Below are positions 1 through 7,973 of a DNA stretch of 17,235 nucleotides, piece after piece (positions within the stretch are counted from its first letter, which is position 1; the number at the start of each line of letters is the position of its first letter). Position numbers and translations under genes: made by a program. Source of the stretch: Alkanindiges sp. (GTDB lineage Bacteria > Pseudomonadota > Gammaproteobacteria > Pseudomonadales > Moraxellaceae); NCBI GenBank assembly GCA_030152125.1, contig JASLIR010000440.1, forward strand, positions 1-17,235. Reading direction: 5' to 3'. The notes under the pieces are model-generated. The model was not told where the DNA came from. It saw only the letters and a list, made by a program, of their open reading frames with translations, and ran no database searches.

Positions 1-1469
1 GTTGCAACACTTTCACTGTCTAGCAGCTCGTGTTGAATCAGCGCAATAAATTTTTCCAGTAACTGCACTGGACGATTCAATCCCAACAGGACAAAAACGC
101 CCTTTAACTCGTTAAAGCGCCCCGGTAATTGCTGTATCTGCCCAGCGTCCTGACGCAATGCACTGTATTCAAAAAAGCTGGCCTTAATGCCTTCAATCAG
201 TACACGCGTTTCACGCAATACCGCATTATGCGCCTGACTTAATAATAATTGCCCATCCAGTTCATAATTCTGGGAAGATAACTGACCAAAGGCACCAATT
301 AGCCTACCCAGATGCGTTTCAATATCACGCAGTTCCCTGCCAATCTGCTGGTATAACATCACCGACAGCGGTTTTAGCAACTGGGTCGCTAACTGTGCCA
401 ACTGCTGGGCAATATCATGCCAGCCAGCGAGCTCCAGTAAACGTACGGCCTCAATCAACAGGCGCCGAATCTGTAACTGTTCAAACATGGCCTGGTCTTG
501 CGGGTACTGCGCAACCGCCTCATGAACCAGCACCAGAATTTTATCCAGCACCATGGAGGAATGCAGGTTATTTTTGTCCACCGCCTTGGCGATGGCCTGC
601 TGGTGCAAGGTGAGCTCATGATCCAGCTTAAAGCTGTCAAACAGGTTTAATACTTCAAAAATAAAACTTTCATCAAACTCATCCTGCGACAGCATACGCT
701 CCAGGTGGATCAGGCAAAACTTCAGGTCTGCCGCCGTCAGGTCTATTTTTTTATCCAGCATGGCTTCATGCAGGGTAGAGACAATGCGCCACAAGGCGGC
801 ATATTGAATGGTATCGGCCCCGGTAGCAAAATGCTGCGCCACCTTCAGCATATCCTTCAGCGTCTGCTGGTTATTCTGGTCCAACAAATATTCATTCAGC
901 AAATGGCGATAGCCCTGAATCATCTTTTTGCGGGTATTTTCATCAAATACTTCCTGAATCTGGTCAGGCGCCACAAACAGGCTATAGTCAAGGCGGGGCT
1001 GCGTGGTAGCAATCGTAATGGATGCTGTTTCACCACTCAGTACATCGGTAGAATCTTCGATACCTTCTGAGGGCCCTGTATTGGCAGCGGACAGAATATC
1101 CCTGATAGTCTTAACGGTACGGTAAATAATCAGCGGCTGGGCACGCTTGGTCTGGTGAATCACATGCAATTCACGGCTTAAGGCGTCAATACCATGACTA
1201 AGCTGCTCTTTCGCACTTAAGGCAATGCTTTTGGTAGCAATGGCTGCCGATAACTGCTCCAGGGACTCCGCCAGAATCAGCGGGTCAACCAGCTCAGTCA
1301 TGGTTAACGTGCCAGCCACCTGATGCAGACTTTTGGTGACTTCATGAAAAGCTGCAGGCGCAATGGCGGAACGCACCAAGGCTTTTGCAGCCAGCAGGGT
1401 TTCGTCAATCGAGTCGATTACCCAGCTTAATGCAATTAATGACTGTTGCCCTATTTCCGTTTTTGACAC
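1..1469 (-). CDS. chpA: ChpA, hybrid chemotaxis histidine kinase of the Pil-Chp system (N-terminal part only)
   Basis: An open frame runs without a stop from a GTG at 1469 down to the window edge, giving about 489 residues; the rest of this normally very long kinase lies outside. The N-terminus reads MSKTEIGQQSLIALSWVIDS, and residues 49-57 (HQVAGTLTM) look like the degenerate HPt-type phosphorylation site at the start of Pseudomonas ChpA (family knowledge). The catalytic, CheW-like and receiver domains are not in view. The GTG is preceded by GCGGAT about 8 nt upstream and lies 13 nt after the pilK stop, so it is the last visible gene of the pilGHIJK-chpA operon. ChpA phosphorylates PilG and PilH at the inner face of the membrane and is activated through PilJ/PilI. 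Identity rests on operon position plus the N-terminal match. The exact start is less certain because no ATG fits. Confidence 0.88.
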   Translation of the reverse strand, partial: MSKTEIGQQSLIALSWVIDSIDETLLAAKALVRSAIAPAAFHEVTKSLHQVAGTLTMTELVDPLILAESLEQLSAAIATKSIALSAKEQLSHGIDALSRELHVIHQTKRAQPLIIYRTVKTIRDILSAANTGPSEGIEDSTDVLSGETASITIATTQPRLDYSLFVAPDQIQEVFDENTRKKMIQGYRHLLNEYLLDQNNQQTLKDMLKVAQHFATGADTIQYAALWRIVSTLHEAMLDKKIDLTAADLKFCLIHLERMLSQDEFDESFIFEVLNLFDSFKLDHELTLHQQAIAKAVDKNNLHSSMVLDKILVLVHEAVAQYPQDQAMFEQLQIRRLLIEAVRLLELAGWHDIAQQLAQLATQLLKPLSVMLYQQIGRELRDIETHLGRLIGAFGQLSSQNYELDGQLLLSQAHNAVLRETRVLIEGIKASFFEYSALRQDAGQIQQLPGRFNELKGVFVLLGLNRPVQLLEKFIALIQHELLDSESVA

Positions 1470-1482
1470 GCTGTAATCCGCA

Positions 1483-2298
1483 CTAGTTATAGACTTTTTC
1501 ATATGCCAGAATGCCAGGCTTCTCAATTTTCTGTAATTGAGGGTGCTTCCATTCCAGCACCTCACCCGGACCCAATACCAGCATCCCCCCATTTCCCAAA
1601 CACTGAACCAGCGCGTTCAGGATATCGCGTCTCTCAAATTTTTTAAAATAAATCAAAACATTATGACAGAATATGATATCCAGCTTGCGAAATGGTACTC
1701 CCAAAACATCAATCAGGTTATATGCCCTGAAAAAAACGTGCGCCCGTAACTTGTCATCAACCTTCCATTGGCTTTCACTCATGGCAGCGCCATAGCTATC
1801 CCTGAAACGTACAGGAACCTGTAATGACTTTCTGAGCGGATAAACACCCTGCTTGGCCTGCATCAGCGCCTGATGGCTGATATCTGTTGCCAGCACCTCA
1901 TAACCATACAGGGAAAAACGATCCGCCATCATCGCCAGCGACCATGCTTCCTCTCCGGTTGAGCAACCAGCACTCCACAGTTTGACCGGTTTATTGCTGT
2001 TAATCAGGTATTGCTCAACCAGGTCAAACGAAGGCGCATGTCTGAAAAAGGAAGTTTCATGAACCATCAGCGCCTCGGCAAGGCATTGCCATTCCAGCTT
2101 GTTCTGGCAAACCAGCTGGTAATAGCTTTCCTCGCTCAGGCGGCGTTTGGTCATCAGGTTTAAAATACGCTGTTCAAACAGGGAGTGCTGCCGCTCCGGC
2201 AACACCATACCTGTACGCATTTCAATGAGTGTGCGCCATAAACCGGCGAGCTGTACACCCGGGTGAGACTGATTATTATGATGTCTTACTTCATCCAT
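1483..2298 (-). CDS. pilK: PilK, CheR-type chemoreceptor glutamate methyltransferase
   Basis: A 271-residue protein with the two-part CheR layout: an N-terminal helical domain (GMVLPERQHSLFEQRI) followed by a SAM-binding Rossmann domain. Visible marks are ETSFFRHAPSF, the SAM loop GCSTGEEAWSLA and HNVLIYF, the last matching the usual CheR (C)RNVLIYF. By family knowledge it uses S-adenosylmethionine to methylate glutamates of the chemoreceptor, here most likely PilJ, which is the gene directly upstream. The frame could extend to a TTG at 2319, but that codon has no Shine-Dalgarno; the ATG at 2298 has GAGAG about 8 nt upstream and is preferred. The stop is 13 nt from the chpA start, so it is cotranscribed. 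No CheB (methylesterase) gene is visible; in Pseudomonas chpB follows chpA. Confidence 0.9.
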   Translation of the reverse strand: MDEVRHHNNQSHPGVQLAGLWRTLIEMRTGMVLPERQHSLFEQRILNLMTKRRLSEESYYQLVCQNKLEWQCLAEALMVHETSFFRHAPSFDLVEQYLINSNKPVKLWSAGCSTGEEAWSLAMMADRFSLYGYEVLATDISHQALMQAKQGVYPLRKSLQVPVRFRDSYGAAMSESQWKVDDKLRAHVFFRAYNLIDVLGVPFRKLDIIFCHNVLIYFKKFERRDILNALVQCLGNGGMLVLGPGEVLEWKHPQLQKIEKPGILAYEKVYN

Positions 2299-2328
2299 GA
2301 AGACACTCTCAATGGTCAATTAAACGAT

Positions 2329-4428
2329 TTACATATCGTCTGGCAGTTTAAAACCGGCAACCGAAGCACGTAATTCAACAGCCATATTTGCCAGATCCCC
2401 TACCGACTTCGCGGTATTAATAGTACCGGTGGTGGTCTGGGTGGTAATATCCTGAATAATATTCATGGTATTGGAAATATGACCAGCGGAAGCTGCCTGC
2501 TGGCGTGCTGCATCAGAAATGTTCTGAATCAGGTCAGCAAGGCTTCGTGATACGCTTTGTACTTCATCCAGCGCCACACCCGCATCCTTGGCCAGATGCG
2601 CACCACGCACTACCTCACTGGTGGTTTGCTCCATGGAGATAACCGCTTCGTTGGTATCGCTCTGAATGGTTTTTACCAGACCTTCAATCTGCTTGGTTGC
2701 CGCAGCGGAACGTTCCGCAAGGCGCTGTACTTCGTCCGCTACTACCGCGAAACCACGGCCGGCTTCACCCGCCATGGACGCCTGAATCGCCGCGTTCAGA
2801 GCCAGAATGTTGGTCTGGTCGGCAATGTCGTTAATCAGCGATACAATGTCACCAATTTCCTGTGAAGATTCACCCAGACGTTTAATACGCTTCGACGTTT
2901 CCTGAATCTGTTCACGGATAACATCCATACCCTCAATGGTACGCTGTACCACATCCGCCCCGTTATAGGCAATATCAACCGAACGTTCCGCAACCGATGC
3001 AGATTCCATCGCATTGGCAGATACCTGGTCAATAGACACTGCCATCTCATTAATCGCCGCAGAAGCCCCGGCAATTTCCTGTGCCTGATGCTCGGAAGAT
3101 TCGGCCAGCTGCATGGCAATCGACTGGGTACCCTGCGAATAATCCGCAACCTGTACCGATGTTGAGTTGATTCGGGATACCAGTTCACGCAACTGGTCAA
3201 TCGCGAAGTTAATGGAGTCGGCAATCGCCCCGGTAAAATCTTCGGATACCGTTGCATTGGTGGTCAGGTCACCGTCCGCCAGATCACCCAGCTCGTCCAG
3301 CAGACGCAAAATCGCGGTCTGGTTCTGGTCGTTTTCTTCCTGGATTTTTTTGGCACGTGCCACGTCAATTTGCGAACGCAACAGGAACAAACGGTTTAAG
3401 GAGTAAACAATGGCTAACAGACCCAGAATAAAGATAAGCCCAGGAAACCAGTTGTTATAGCGAAAACTGATACTTTCGGATAATTCGTCCAGATTGGTCA
3501 GCAGTTGGTCAGACTCTTTAAATACGTTGTTTGCAGAACTACGTACCTGCATGACCTGAGGCGAGCTTACAAACACCTTACTGGCTGCCTTGGCAATCAC
3601 ATTGTCATAGGTATCCTTAATATCAATTAACACGGGACGCAAGGCCGGATTATCCACCATCGGAACACCCAGCGAGTTGTCACCCTGTAACTGACCATTC
3701 AGGTACTGACCAAACATTTCGATGTCACTACTAAAAATATCACCGGAAGCAACAGAATCTTCATCACCAGCCAGTACGGATTTTACCGAACGCAGAATAC
3801 GCTCTGTTAACCACACCTGATTTTTTGCCAGTGCAACTTGGGTGCTTGGCGCACCGGAAGCAACCAGTCCATTCACTACTTTATTATATTTGTCCTGAAT
3901 ATCCGGAATTGCATCGGAAATACTCACGCCAATATCATATAGGCCATTTACGGTTTTCTGGTTAGATAGAATCAGGTCAACCCCGGTATTGATGTTTGAC
4001 CATTGCTTATCAACGCTCTTGATGGTATCGGAAGAAGTACCATAAATTTTATGTACTGCCTTCAGGTTACCACTAAAAAGGGTTTGGGCTTCCTTAAGCT
4101 TCTGTGCCGCCTGAGGGTCACCGGAAACAGAGGCTACCGTGGCATAACGGGAAATCTGCTGCGATAACAAGCGCAGCTCACCCACATCACGGGTCAGGCT
4201 GGTACTATTCGGAACATTAATAAACAAGTAGATAATCGAAAGAAGGGTGACAACCAGACCAACCACACCAACCCACAGCATTGGCTTTGCCTGCTTTGGG
4301 TCACCAAAGGTTGATGCTGTTTTATCCCAGTAGGTCTGCACTGCCTGCAACCACTGTGCCTTACCAGCCGCTTTTTTTGAGCCGCCTCCTGCTGCTATGG
4401 CATTATTCTTGCCAAACCTTAAGCTCAT
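2329..4428 (-). CDS. pilJ: PilJ, type IV pilus methyl-accepting chemoreceptor
   Basis: A 699-residue inner-membrane chemoreceptor, close to the usual PilJ length. A cytoplasmic, basic, Gly/Lys-rich N-terminus of about 50 residues precedes TM1 (about 51-71, LWVGVVGLVVTLLSIIYLF). A periplasmic sensing region of about 260 residues follows, then TM2 (about 330-350), a HAMP segment, and a long MCP signalling hairpin. The hairpin tip is near residues 550-575 (NILALNAAIQASMAGEAGRG, then FAVVADEVQRLAERSA). By family knowledge PilJ senses pilin and surface contact in the periplasm and controls ChpA through PilI. AGGGGAG lies about 9 nt upstream of the ATG. It sits 46 nt downstream of pilI and 30 nt upstream of pilK. 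The C-terminus ends FKLPDDM with no receptor-tethering pentapeptide. Confidence 0.97.
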   Translation of the reverse strand: MSLRFGKNNAIAAGGGSKKAAGKAQWLQAVQTYWDKTASTFGDPKQAKPMLWVGVVGLVVTLLSIIYLFINVPNSTSLTRDVGELRLLSQQISRYATVASVSGDPQAAQKLKEAQTLFSGNLKAVHKIYGTSSDTIKSVDKQWSNINTGVDLILSNQKTVNGLYDIGVSISDAIPDIQDKYNKVVNGLVASGAPSTQVALAKNQVWLTERILRSVKSVLAGDEDSVASGDIFSSDIEMFGQYLNGQLQGDNSLGVPMVDNPALRPVLIDIKDTYDNVIAKAASKVFVSSPQVMQVRSSANNVFKESDQLLTNLDELSESISFRYNNWFPGLIFILGLLAIVYSLNRLFLLRSQIDVARAKKIQEENDQNQTAILRLLDELGDLADGDLTTNATVSEDFTGAIADSINFAIDQLRELVSRINSTSVQVADYSQGTQSIAMQLAESSEHQAQEIAGASAAINEMAVSIDQVSANAMESASVAERSVDIAYNGADVVQRTIEGMDVIREQIQETSKRIKRLGESSQEIGDIVSLINDIADQTNILALNAAIQASMAGEAGRGFAVVADEVQRLAERSAAATKQIEGLVKTIQSDTNEAVISMEQTTSEVVRGAHLAKDAGVALDEVQSVSRSLADLIQNISDAARQQAASAGHISNTMNIIQDITTQTTTGTINTAKSVGDLANMAVELRASVAGFKLPDDM

Positions 4429-4474
4429 ACCACAACTCCCCTTAATCCTTTATCGACTAAACCCATTAAGGTTT

Positions 4475-5008
4475 TTATTCAGACGCACTCAAGAAACGTT
4501 GATCTTTTATCAACTGGCTGAACAAAAAAACATTCCAAGGCTTTCCATGCTGTTCAAAACGCCCTTTGACATAAGGCGACAAACTTGCCGGCAAATCTGG
4601 CGTGGCAGCAAAATAACTCTGCTTGTTAAAATGCTGGATACCCAGTACCTGATCAACCACCAGACCACAATAATAAGATGCATGGTCAATAATAATGACC
4701 TTGCTTTGCGTCTGCCGGACCGCCTCTTTCGCAGGTAGCTGCAGGAAAGAAGACAAATCTGTCAATGGCAATAACTGGCCCCGCACATTGGCCAAACCAC
4801 GCATCCACTGCTTCGCATTCGGTACACTGCTAAACGATGGAACCGGAATAACCTCGGCCACTTCGCCCAGTGGGGCGATAAAATTAAATCCCGACATGCT
4901 AAACGCAATGCCGGACCAGCGATTGATTTGTGCTTCCGTGCCACCAAGCTGTTTCTGACGCCCACGATCAGCCAATCTTAAAAGCTCAATGAATCCTCGA
5001 GCTGCCAT
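4475..5008 (-). CDS. pilI: PilI, CheW-like adaptor
   Basis: A 177-residue soluble protein of the CheW family. The core starts near residue 32 (SGIAFSMSGFNFIAPLGEVAEVI) and continues through GLANVRGQLLPLTDLSSFL, the typical CheW strand-turn with a conserved Arg-Gly before the beta-barrel centre. A second half follows around DHASYYCGLVVDQVLGIQ. By family knowledge it couples the PilJ receptor tip to the ChpA kinase. The ATG follows the pilH stop after only 2 nt, with GGTGG about 8 nt upstream inside the end of pilH, so translation is probably coupled. The neighbours leave little doubt that this is PilI rather than a flagellar CheW. Confidence 0.93.
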   Translation of the reverse strand: MAARGFIELLRLADRGRQKQLGGTEAQINRWSGIAFSMSGFNFIAPLGEVAEVIPVPSFSSVPNAKQWMRGLANVRGQLLPLTDLSSFLQLPAKEAVRQTQSKVIIIDHASYYCGLVVDQVLGIQHFNKQSYFAATPDLPASLSPYVKGRFEQHGKPWNVFLFSQLIKDQRFLSASE

Positions 5009-5010
5009 AA

Positions 5011-5379
5011 CTAAGCCACCGATAATAGTTTATTAATCAGCTTTATTAACTCATTTTCATCAACTGGCTTCGTTAAATAGTCCTGAGCTCCCTGCCGCTT
5101 ACCCCACACCCGGTCGGTTTCCTGATCCTTGGTACTTACAATCACAATGGGAATATGCTTGGTTTCATCTGCACGACTCAACTGGCGTGTAGCCTGAAAA
5201 CCATTCATGCCCGGCATGACCACATCCATTAAAATCAGGTCTGGCACTTCGGCCTTGGCCATGCTGATACCATCCGCACCATTGGTCGCTTCCAGCACCT
5301 GATGCCCATGACGATTCAGGATTTCACGGAAACGGAATGTTTCCGTAGGTGAATCGTCAATAATCAAAATACGAGCCAT
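5011..5379 (-). CDS. pilH: PilH, CheY-like single-domain response regulator
   Basis: A 122-residue receiver domain with no output domain. The acidic pocket is IIDDS (Asp8, Asp9), the phospho-acceptor is Asp52 in LILMDVVMPGMNG, Thr83 is in VSTKD, and Lys104 is in YLTKP, so all catalytic positions are intact. By family knowledge PilH is a second target of ChpA that opposes or modulates PilG, acting on pilus retraction and cAMP. A perfect Shine-Dalgarno (AGGAGG, 5385-5390) sits in the 13 nt between the pilG stop and this ATG, which suggests strong translation relative to pilG. PilH and PilG are told apart here by order and by the longer, more acidic N-terminus of PilG. Confidence 0.95.
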   Translation of the reverse strand: MARILIIDDSPTETFRFREILNRHGHQVLEATNGADGISMAKAEVPDLILMDVVMPGMNGFQATRQLSRADETKHIPIVIVSTKDQETDRVWGKRQGAQDYLTKPVDENELIKLINKLLSVA

Positions 5380-5392
5380 GTTGCCCTCCTAA

Positions 5393-5776
5393 TCAGATAT
5401 TGACGTATTGTCTGATGGCGCCAAACAGCTCTTCTTTACTAAACGGCTTGGTCAGGTACTCATCAGAACCCACAATTCTACCCTTGGCTTTATCAAACAG
5501 GCCGTCTTTACTTGACAGCATGATGACAGGGGTTTTCTGGAAAGTCTGATTATTCTTGATAAGCGCACAGGTCTGATAGCCATCCAGACGCGGCATCATA
5601 ATATCAACAAAGATAATATCCGGATTAGAATCTGCAATCTTGGCCAGGGCATCAAACCCATCCACAGCCGTTAAAACAGTGCAACCCACTTTTTGCAGCA
5701 ATGTCTCTGCGGTACGACGAATCGTTTTAGAGTCGTCAATTACCATGACTTTCAGGCCAGTAAAATTCTCTTCCAT
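5393..5776 (-). CDS. pilG: PilG, CheY-like single-domain response regulator
   Basis: A 127-residue receiver domain. Visible are VIDDS (Asp14, Asp15), the acceptor Asp58 in IIFVDIMMPRLDGYQ, Ser88/Ser89 in MLSSKD and Lys110 in YLTKPF, so the phosphorylation site is complete. By family knowledge phospho-PilG promotes pilus extension (PilB side) and adenylate cyclase activity at the pole. It is the first gene of the leftward operon. GGAAG lies about 10 nt upstream of the ATG. The promoter must lie in the 5777-6098 region; a 5' leader inverted repeat is described separately. Confidence 0.95.
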   Translation of the reverse strand: MEENFTGLKVMVIDDSKTIRRTAETLLQKVGCTVLTAVDGFDALAKIADSNPDIIFVDIMMPRLDGYQTCALIKNNQTFQKTPVIMLSSKDGLFDKAKGRIVGSDEYLTKPFSKEELFGAIRQYVNI

Positions 5777-5810
5777 TTCGCGTAATCTTCCCGTGTGTCA
5801 AGCCTTACCA

Positions 5811-5833
5811 TTACAGTCATTTTGTGACCGTAA
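5811..5833. repeat. Imperfect palindrome in the pilG leader, possible operator
   Basis: TTACAGTCA (5811-5819) and TGACCGTAA (5825-5833) are inverted copies separated by TTTTG, with one mismatched position per 9-nt arm. The element lies 35-57 nt upstream of the pilG start codon. Its size and symmetry fit a dimeric regulator site or a leader hairpin. It does not match the CRP/Vfr consensus TGTGA-N6-TCACA well. Confidence 0.35.
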
Positions 5834-6010
5834 TTTACATTACAAGTTCCTTTGCACCTTTTAGCACAGTTATACTGATTTTGCCAATGCAGAAGTGCCT
5901 CTCAAGTCAAGGATAGGCATATTTTTTTCCTGCTAATCCTCAAGTTACTCTACGCACCAACAAAAACCGATTTGAAATGCCTATTTAATCGCTTTTACAC
6001 AATTTTTTCG

Positions 6011-6039
6011 TTGAACATAGCGCTAAGCTTACTTAGAAT
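6011..6039 (+). promoter_or_regulatory. Sigma-70-type promoter for the exported DUF4124-like gene
   Basis: TTGAAC (6011-6016) and TAGAAT (6034-6039) are separated by exactly 17 nt, matching 4/6 and 5/6 of the -35 and -10 consensus. The predicted transcript starts near 6046. That lies just beyond an upstream in-frame ATG at 6045, so it supports the downstream start at 6099. Confidence 0.6.
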
Positions 6040-6098
6040 ATAAATTGCTAAAATGCAGGGATTCGGGCTTTAGCCATCACCGCCAACAAGAGCAATAT

Positions 6099-6800
6099 AT
6101 GAACAACGGGACAAATAAACATTACCAGCGGACTGCACCGGCAAAGCTGTTATACACTTTTTCCTGCATTCTTTTATCCAGCATTGGGGTCACAACCAAC
6201 GCCATTGCCGCAGACTATAATGATTACTATAGCAGTGGCTCTGCCACGCAACCGGCATTAAAGCAGCCTAAAATTCGCTGGTACCGTTTTTACAACAGTG
6301 AAGGCCAGCCCACCCTTAGCAGCAGTATTAGCGAACAGCAAATGAAATATGGCTACGAGGCACTGGACAAAAACATGCAGGTGGTAAAGCGGGTATCGCC
6401 CTATTCTGCCGAGCAATATGCACTGCAAAAAGCCCAGCGTGATGCAGCAACCGCCAAAAAGAATGCCGACCTGGACTTAAAGAGAACTTATGGCTCCTCG
6501 GTGGCAGCAGCGGCCAAGCGTGATCAGGTTCTGGCAGATATGACCAGCCGGCGCAGTTATCTGATGACCCAGTTGATCAGTCTGCAAGCCACGCTATCCG
6601 GTAATATTGCCCTGGCGGCCAACTTTGAGCGGCAACAGCAGCCCATTCCACAATCCCTGCAAAAGAATCTGGCGGAAAACCGGCAGAATGTGAACGAAGC
6701 AGAACAGAACATTGCAGCCATAGATGCACGCCAGCAACAGGTTCGTGCGGAATATGAGGTGATTATTCGTCGCCTGTCTGCACTGGAACATGGCGACTAG
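6099..6800 (+). CDS. Exported coiled-coil protein with DUF4124-like N-terminal domain, function unknown
   Basis: A 233-residue protein. The ATG at 6099 gives a typical signal peptide: basic stretch, hydrophobic LLYTFSCILLSSIGV, cleavage likely after TNAIAA near residue 38. The mature part starts with a Tyr/Ser-rich stretch. Next comes a small beta-rich block (about 56-105) around KIRWYRFYNSEGQPTLSSSI, which resembles DUF4124-type periplasmic domains. The remainder is a long Ala/Gln-rich helical region (about 108-230), probably a coiled coil. An in-frame ATG at 6045 would add 18 residues but would spoil the signal peptide. AAGAG lies about 7 nt before the chosen start. The gene is monocistronic and convergent with the next one. 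Small proteins of this type are frequent in Pseudomonas and relatives; no role is established that I know of, and I assign only an envelope location. Confidence 0.75.
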   Translation: MNNGTNKHYQRTAPAKLLYTFSCILLSSIGVTTNAIAADYNDYYSSGSATQPALKQPKIRWYRFYNSEGQPTLSSSISEQQMKYGYEALDKNMQVVKRVSPYSAEQYALQKAQRDAATAKKNADLDLKRTYGSSVAAAAKRDQVLADMTSRRSYLMTQLISLQATLSGNIALAANFERQQQPIPQSLQKNLAENRQNVNEAEQNIAAIDARQQQVRAEYEVIIRRLSALEHGD

Positions 6801-6820
6801 TCCGATAGTTGAGTGCCTAC

Positions 6821-6887
6821 CCTGGCATAGTGTATCCGGATATCTTGTATGCGGATCATGCCAAGGCCCTGTTTAGGGCTCTGGCAT
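6821..6887. repeat. Two overlapping, mutually exclusive hairpins in a convergent intergenic gap
   Basis: Hairpin A pairs CCTGGCAT (6821-6828) with ATGCCAAGG (6858-6866, one A bulged), plus an inner ATCCG/CGGAT pair (6834-6838 with 6852-6856). Hairpin B pairs ATGCCA (6858-6863) with TGGCAT (6882-6887) and GGCCCT with AGGGCT (865-870 and 875-880 of the 6 kb block), with loop GTTT. Both use the segment 6858-6866, so only one can form at a time. No T-run follows on either strand, so a classic intrinsic terminator is not evident. Transcript-end structure for the two convergent genes is the simplest reading. Confidence 0.45.
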
Positions 6888-6917
6888 ATACATCTAGACA
6901 GCCTTACGCCCCAGCCG

Positions 6918-7730
6918 TCATTTATAATTTAAAAACTCGCTCATATCATGGGCACAAAATACTTCCACTTGGTCTGCATGCTGCTCAAGCAACTGTTTTA
7001 CTTTTCTTAAATTACTCAGGCGTAATGCATTGTCCCTGGCCAGCATATTTTCAATATTGCGAATAGTCTTTGGCTGGCTGTTACTCAGGCTACGGCGATC
7101 CATATACAGGTCACCGACATGGAACAGCCATTTATCTTTGGCATAACGTATCGCCACTCCACAGTGGCCATCGGTATGCCCCGCCATTGGAATAAGCAGG
7201 ATATCGGATTTAACGCCCTTTAAACGTTTCACCTGATCAAAACCAAACCATGTTTCATCACTATCAATCACATTTTGCCATTTTGGCTGATGGCAAAACT
7301 GGTGTGGACGGTAACGGGCTTTTTCTTTCCAGTGTTGCGGCGCCAAGGCTGCATCTATTTCATGATAGTGCGCATGTACATGGGCACTTGGAAAATCGGA
7401 CAGTCCACCGGCATGATCCAGGTCCAGGTGGGTCAGCACGATATGCTTGACATCACTGCGCGTAAAGCCCAGTTTATTAATCTGGTAAACCGCAGTCTCT
7501 TCTATTTTCAGTTGTGGCTGGGAAACCACCCGGAACGACAAGCCCAGTTGCTGTGGCTTTACAATATCATTTACCCCAAAACCGGTATCCACCAGTACCA
7601 GACCATCCGGAGACTCAATCAGCAGGCAATGGCAGCACATGCTTGCCGGTTCCAGCCAGCCGCCGGAGCCTTGTAGCAGCTTTTTACAGACTGGACACAG
7701 TGAACCACAATTAAGATGATGAATTTTCAT
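6918..7730 (-). CDS. Metallo-beta-lactamase-fold hydrolase (glyoxalase II/lactonase-like)
   Basis: A 270-residue cytoplasmic protein with the full set of MBL-fold metal ligands. These are THLDLDHAGG (His101, Asp103, Asp105, His106; the usual second His of HxHxDH is Asp), GHTDGH (His185), HVGDLY (Asp207) and CAHD (His261). The N-terminal strand pair leads to LVLVDTGFG at 44-52. The family hydrolyses thioesters, lactones or phosphoesters; the layout is closest to the lactonase/quorum-quenching type, but the substrate cannot be told. The N-terminus is unusually rich in cysteine (Cys8, 12, 15, 32, 33, 35). The ATG at 7730 gives the MKIHHLNCGS start common in relatives. A TTG at 7745 would add five residues and directly follows a stop codon, so it is less likely. 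No clear Shine-Dalgarno is visible at either. Confidence 0.85.
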   Translation of the reverse strand: MKIHHLNCGSLCPVCKKLLQGSGGWLEPASMCCHCLLIESPDGLVLVDTGFGVNDIVKPQQLGLSFRVVSQPQLKIEETAVYQINKLGFTRSDVKHIVLTHLDLDHAGGLSDFPSAHVHAHYHEIDAALAPQHWKEKARYRPHQFCHQPKWQNVIDSDETWFGFDQVKRLKGVKSDILLIPMAGHTDGHCGVAIRYAKDKWLFHVGDLYMDRRSLSNSQPKTIRNIENMLARDNALRLSNLRKVKQLLEQHADQVEVFCAHDMSEFLNYK

Positions 7731-7973
7731 GCAAACAGGCGCCAACTAATCCGACAGGTTGCTATCTATAATCCAAACACCAGTTTTTTTCGAGTACTTT
7801 CAGTTCATCAGATTAAATAAAATACAAATTGAACCATGCTAAAGGAGAAAATAATCTTGTAAATGCAGAACTTGTCAGACGATCACAGTACCGATGACGC
7901 TACCTGCATGCTATAAGAACAAATATAACGCTTAAAAAACATCCACCTCAAATCACCAACACAAGGAAGAACA

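Larger units (their letters stand above)
5777..6098. other. Gene-free divergent promoter region between pilG and the exported DUF4124-like gene
   Basis: There is no open frame with a ribosome site here. For pilG (leftward) the best -10-like box is TATAAC on the minus strand (5869-5874), about 93 nt from the start codon, but no acceptable -35 sits 16-18 nt before it. Activation by a regulator is therefore possible. For the rightward gene a good promoter pair is listed separately. A short imperfect inverted repeat (AGGAT at 5910-5914, ATCCT at 5936-5940) and a 7-nt direct repeat CTCAAGT (5901, 5939) are seen without clear meaning. Confidence 0.6.

Noticed and set aside
705..1070. A 121-codon plus-strand frame inside chpA
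   Set aside because: It is antisense to a continuous chpA frame, lacks a ribosome site and has no recognisable domain. The same holds for the long plus-strand frames at 7275-7676 and 11231-11872.
5823..5839. A CRP/Vfr-type site (TGTGA half) in the pilG leader
   Set aside because: Only one half-site fits; the second half reads TTTAC instead of TCACA.
5880..5900. A sigma-54-like GGCAC...TGC sequence on the minus strand upstream of pilG
   Set aside because: The distance between the GG and GC elements is about 3 nt too short for a -24/-12 promoter.
7863..7916. A 17-codon leader-type frame (MQNLSDDH...) upstream of the cupin gene
   Set aside because: AAAGGAG is present but about 15 nt from the ATG, too far, and there is no attenuator-like hairpin after it.
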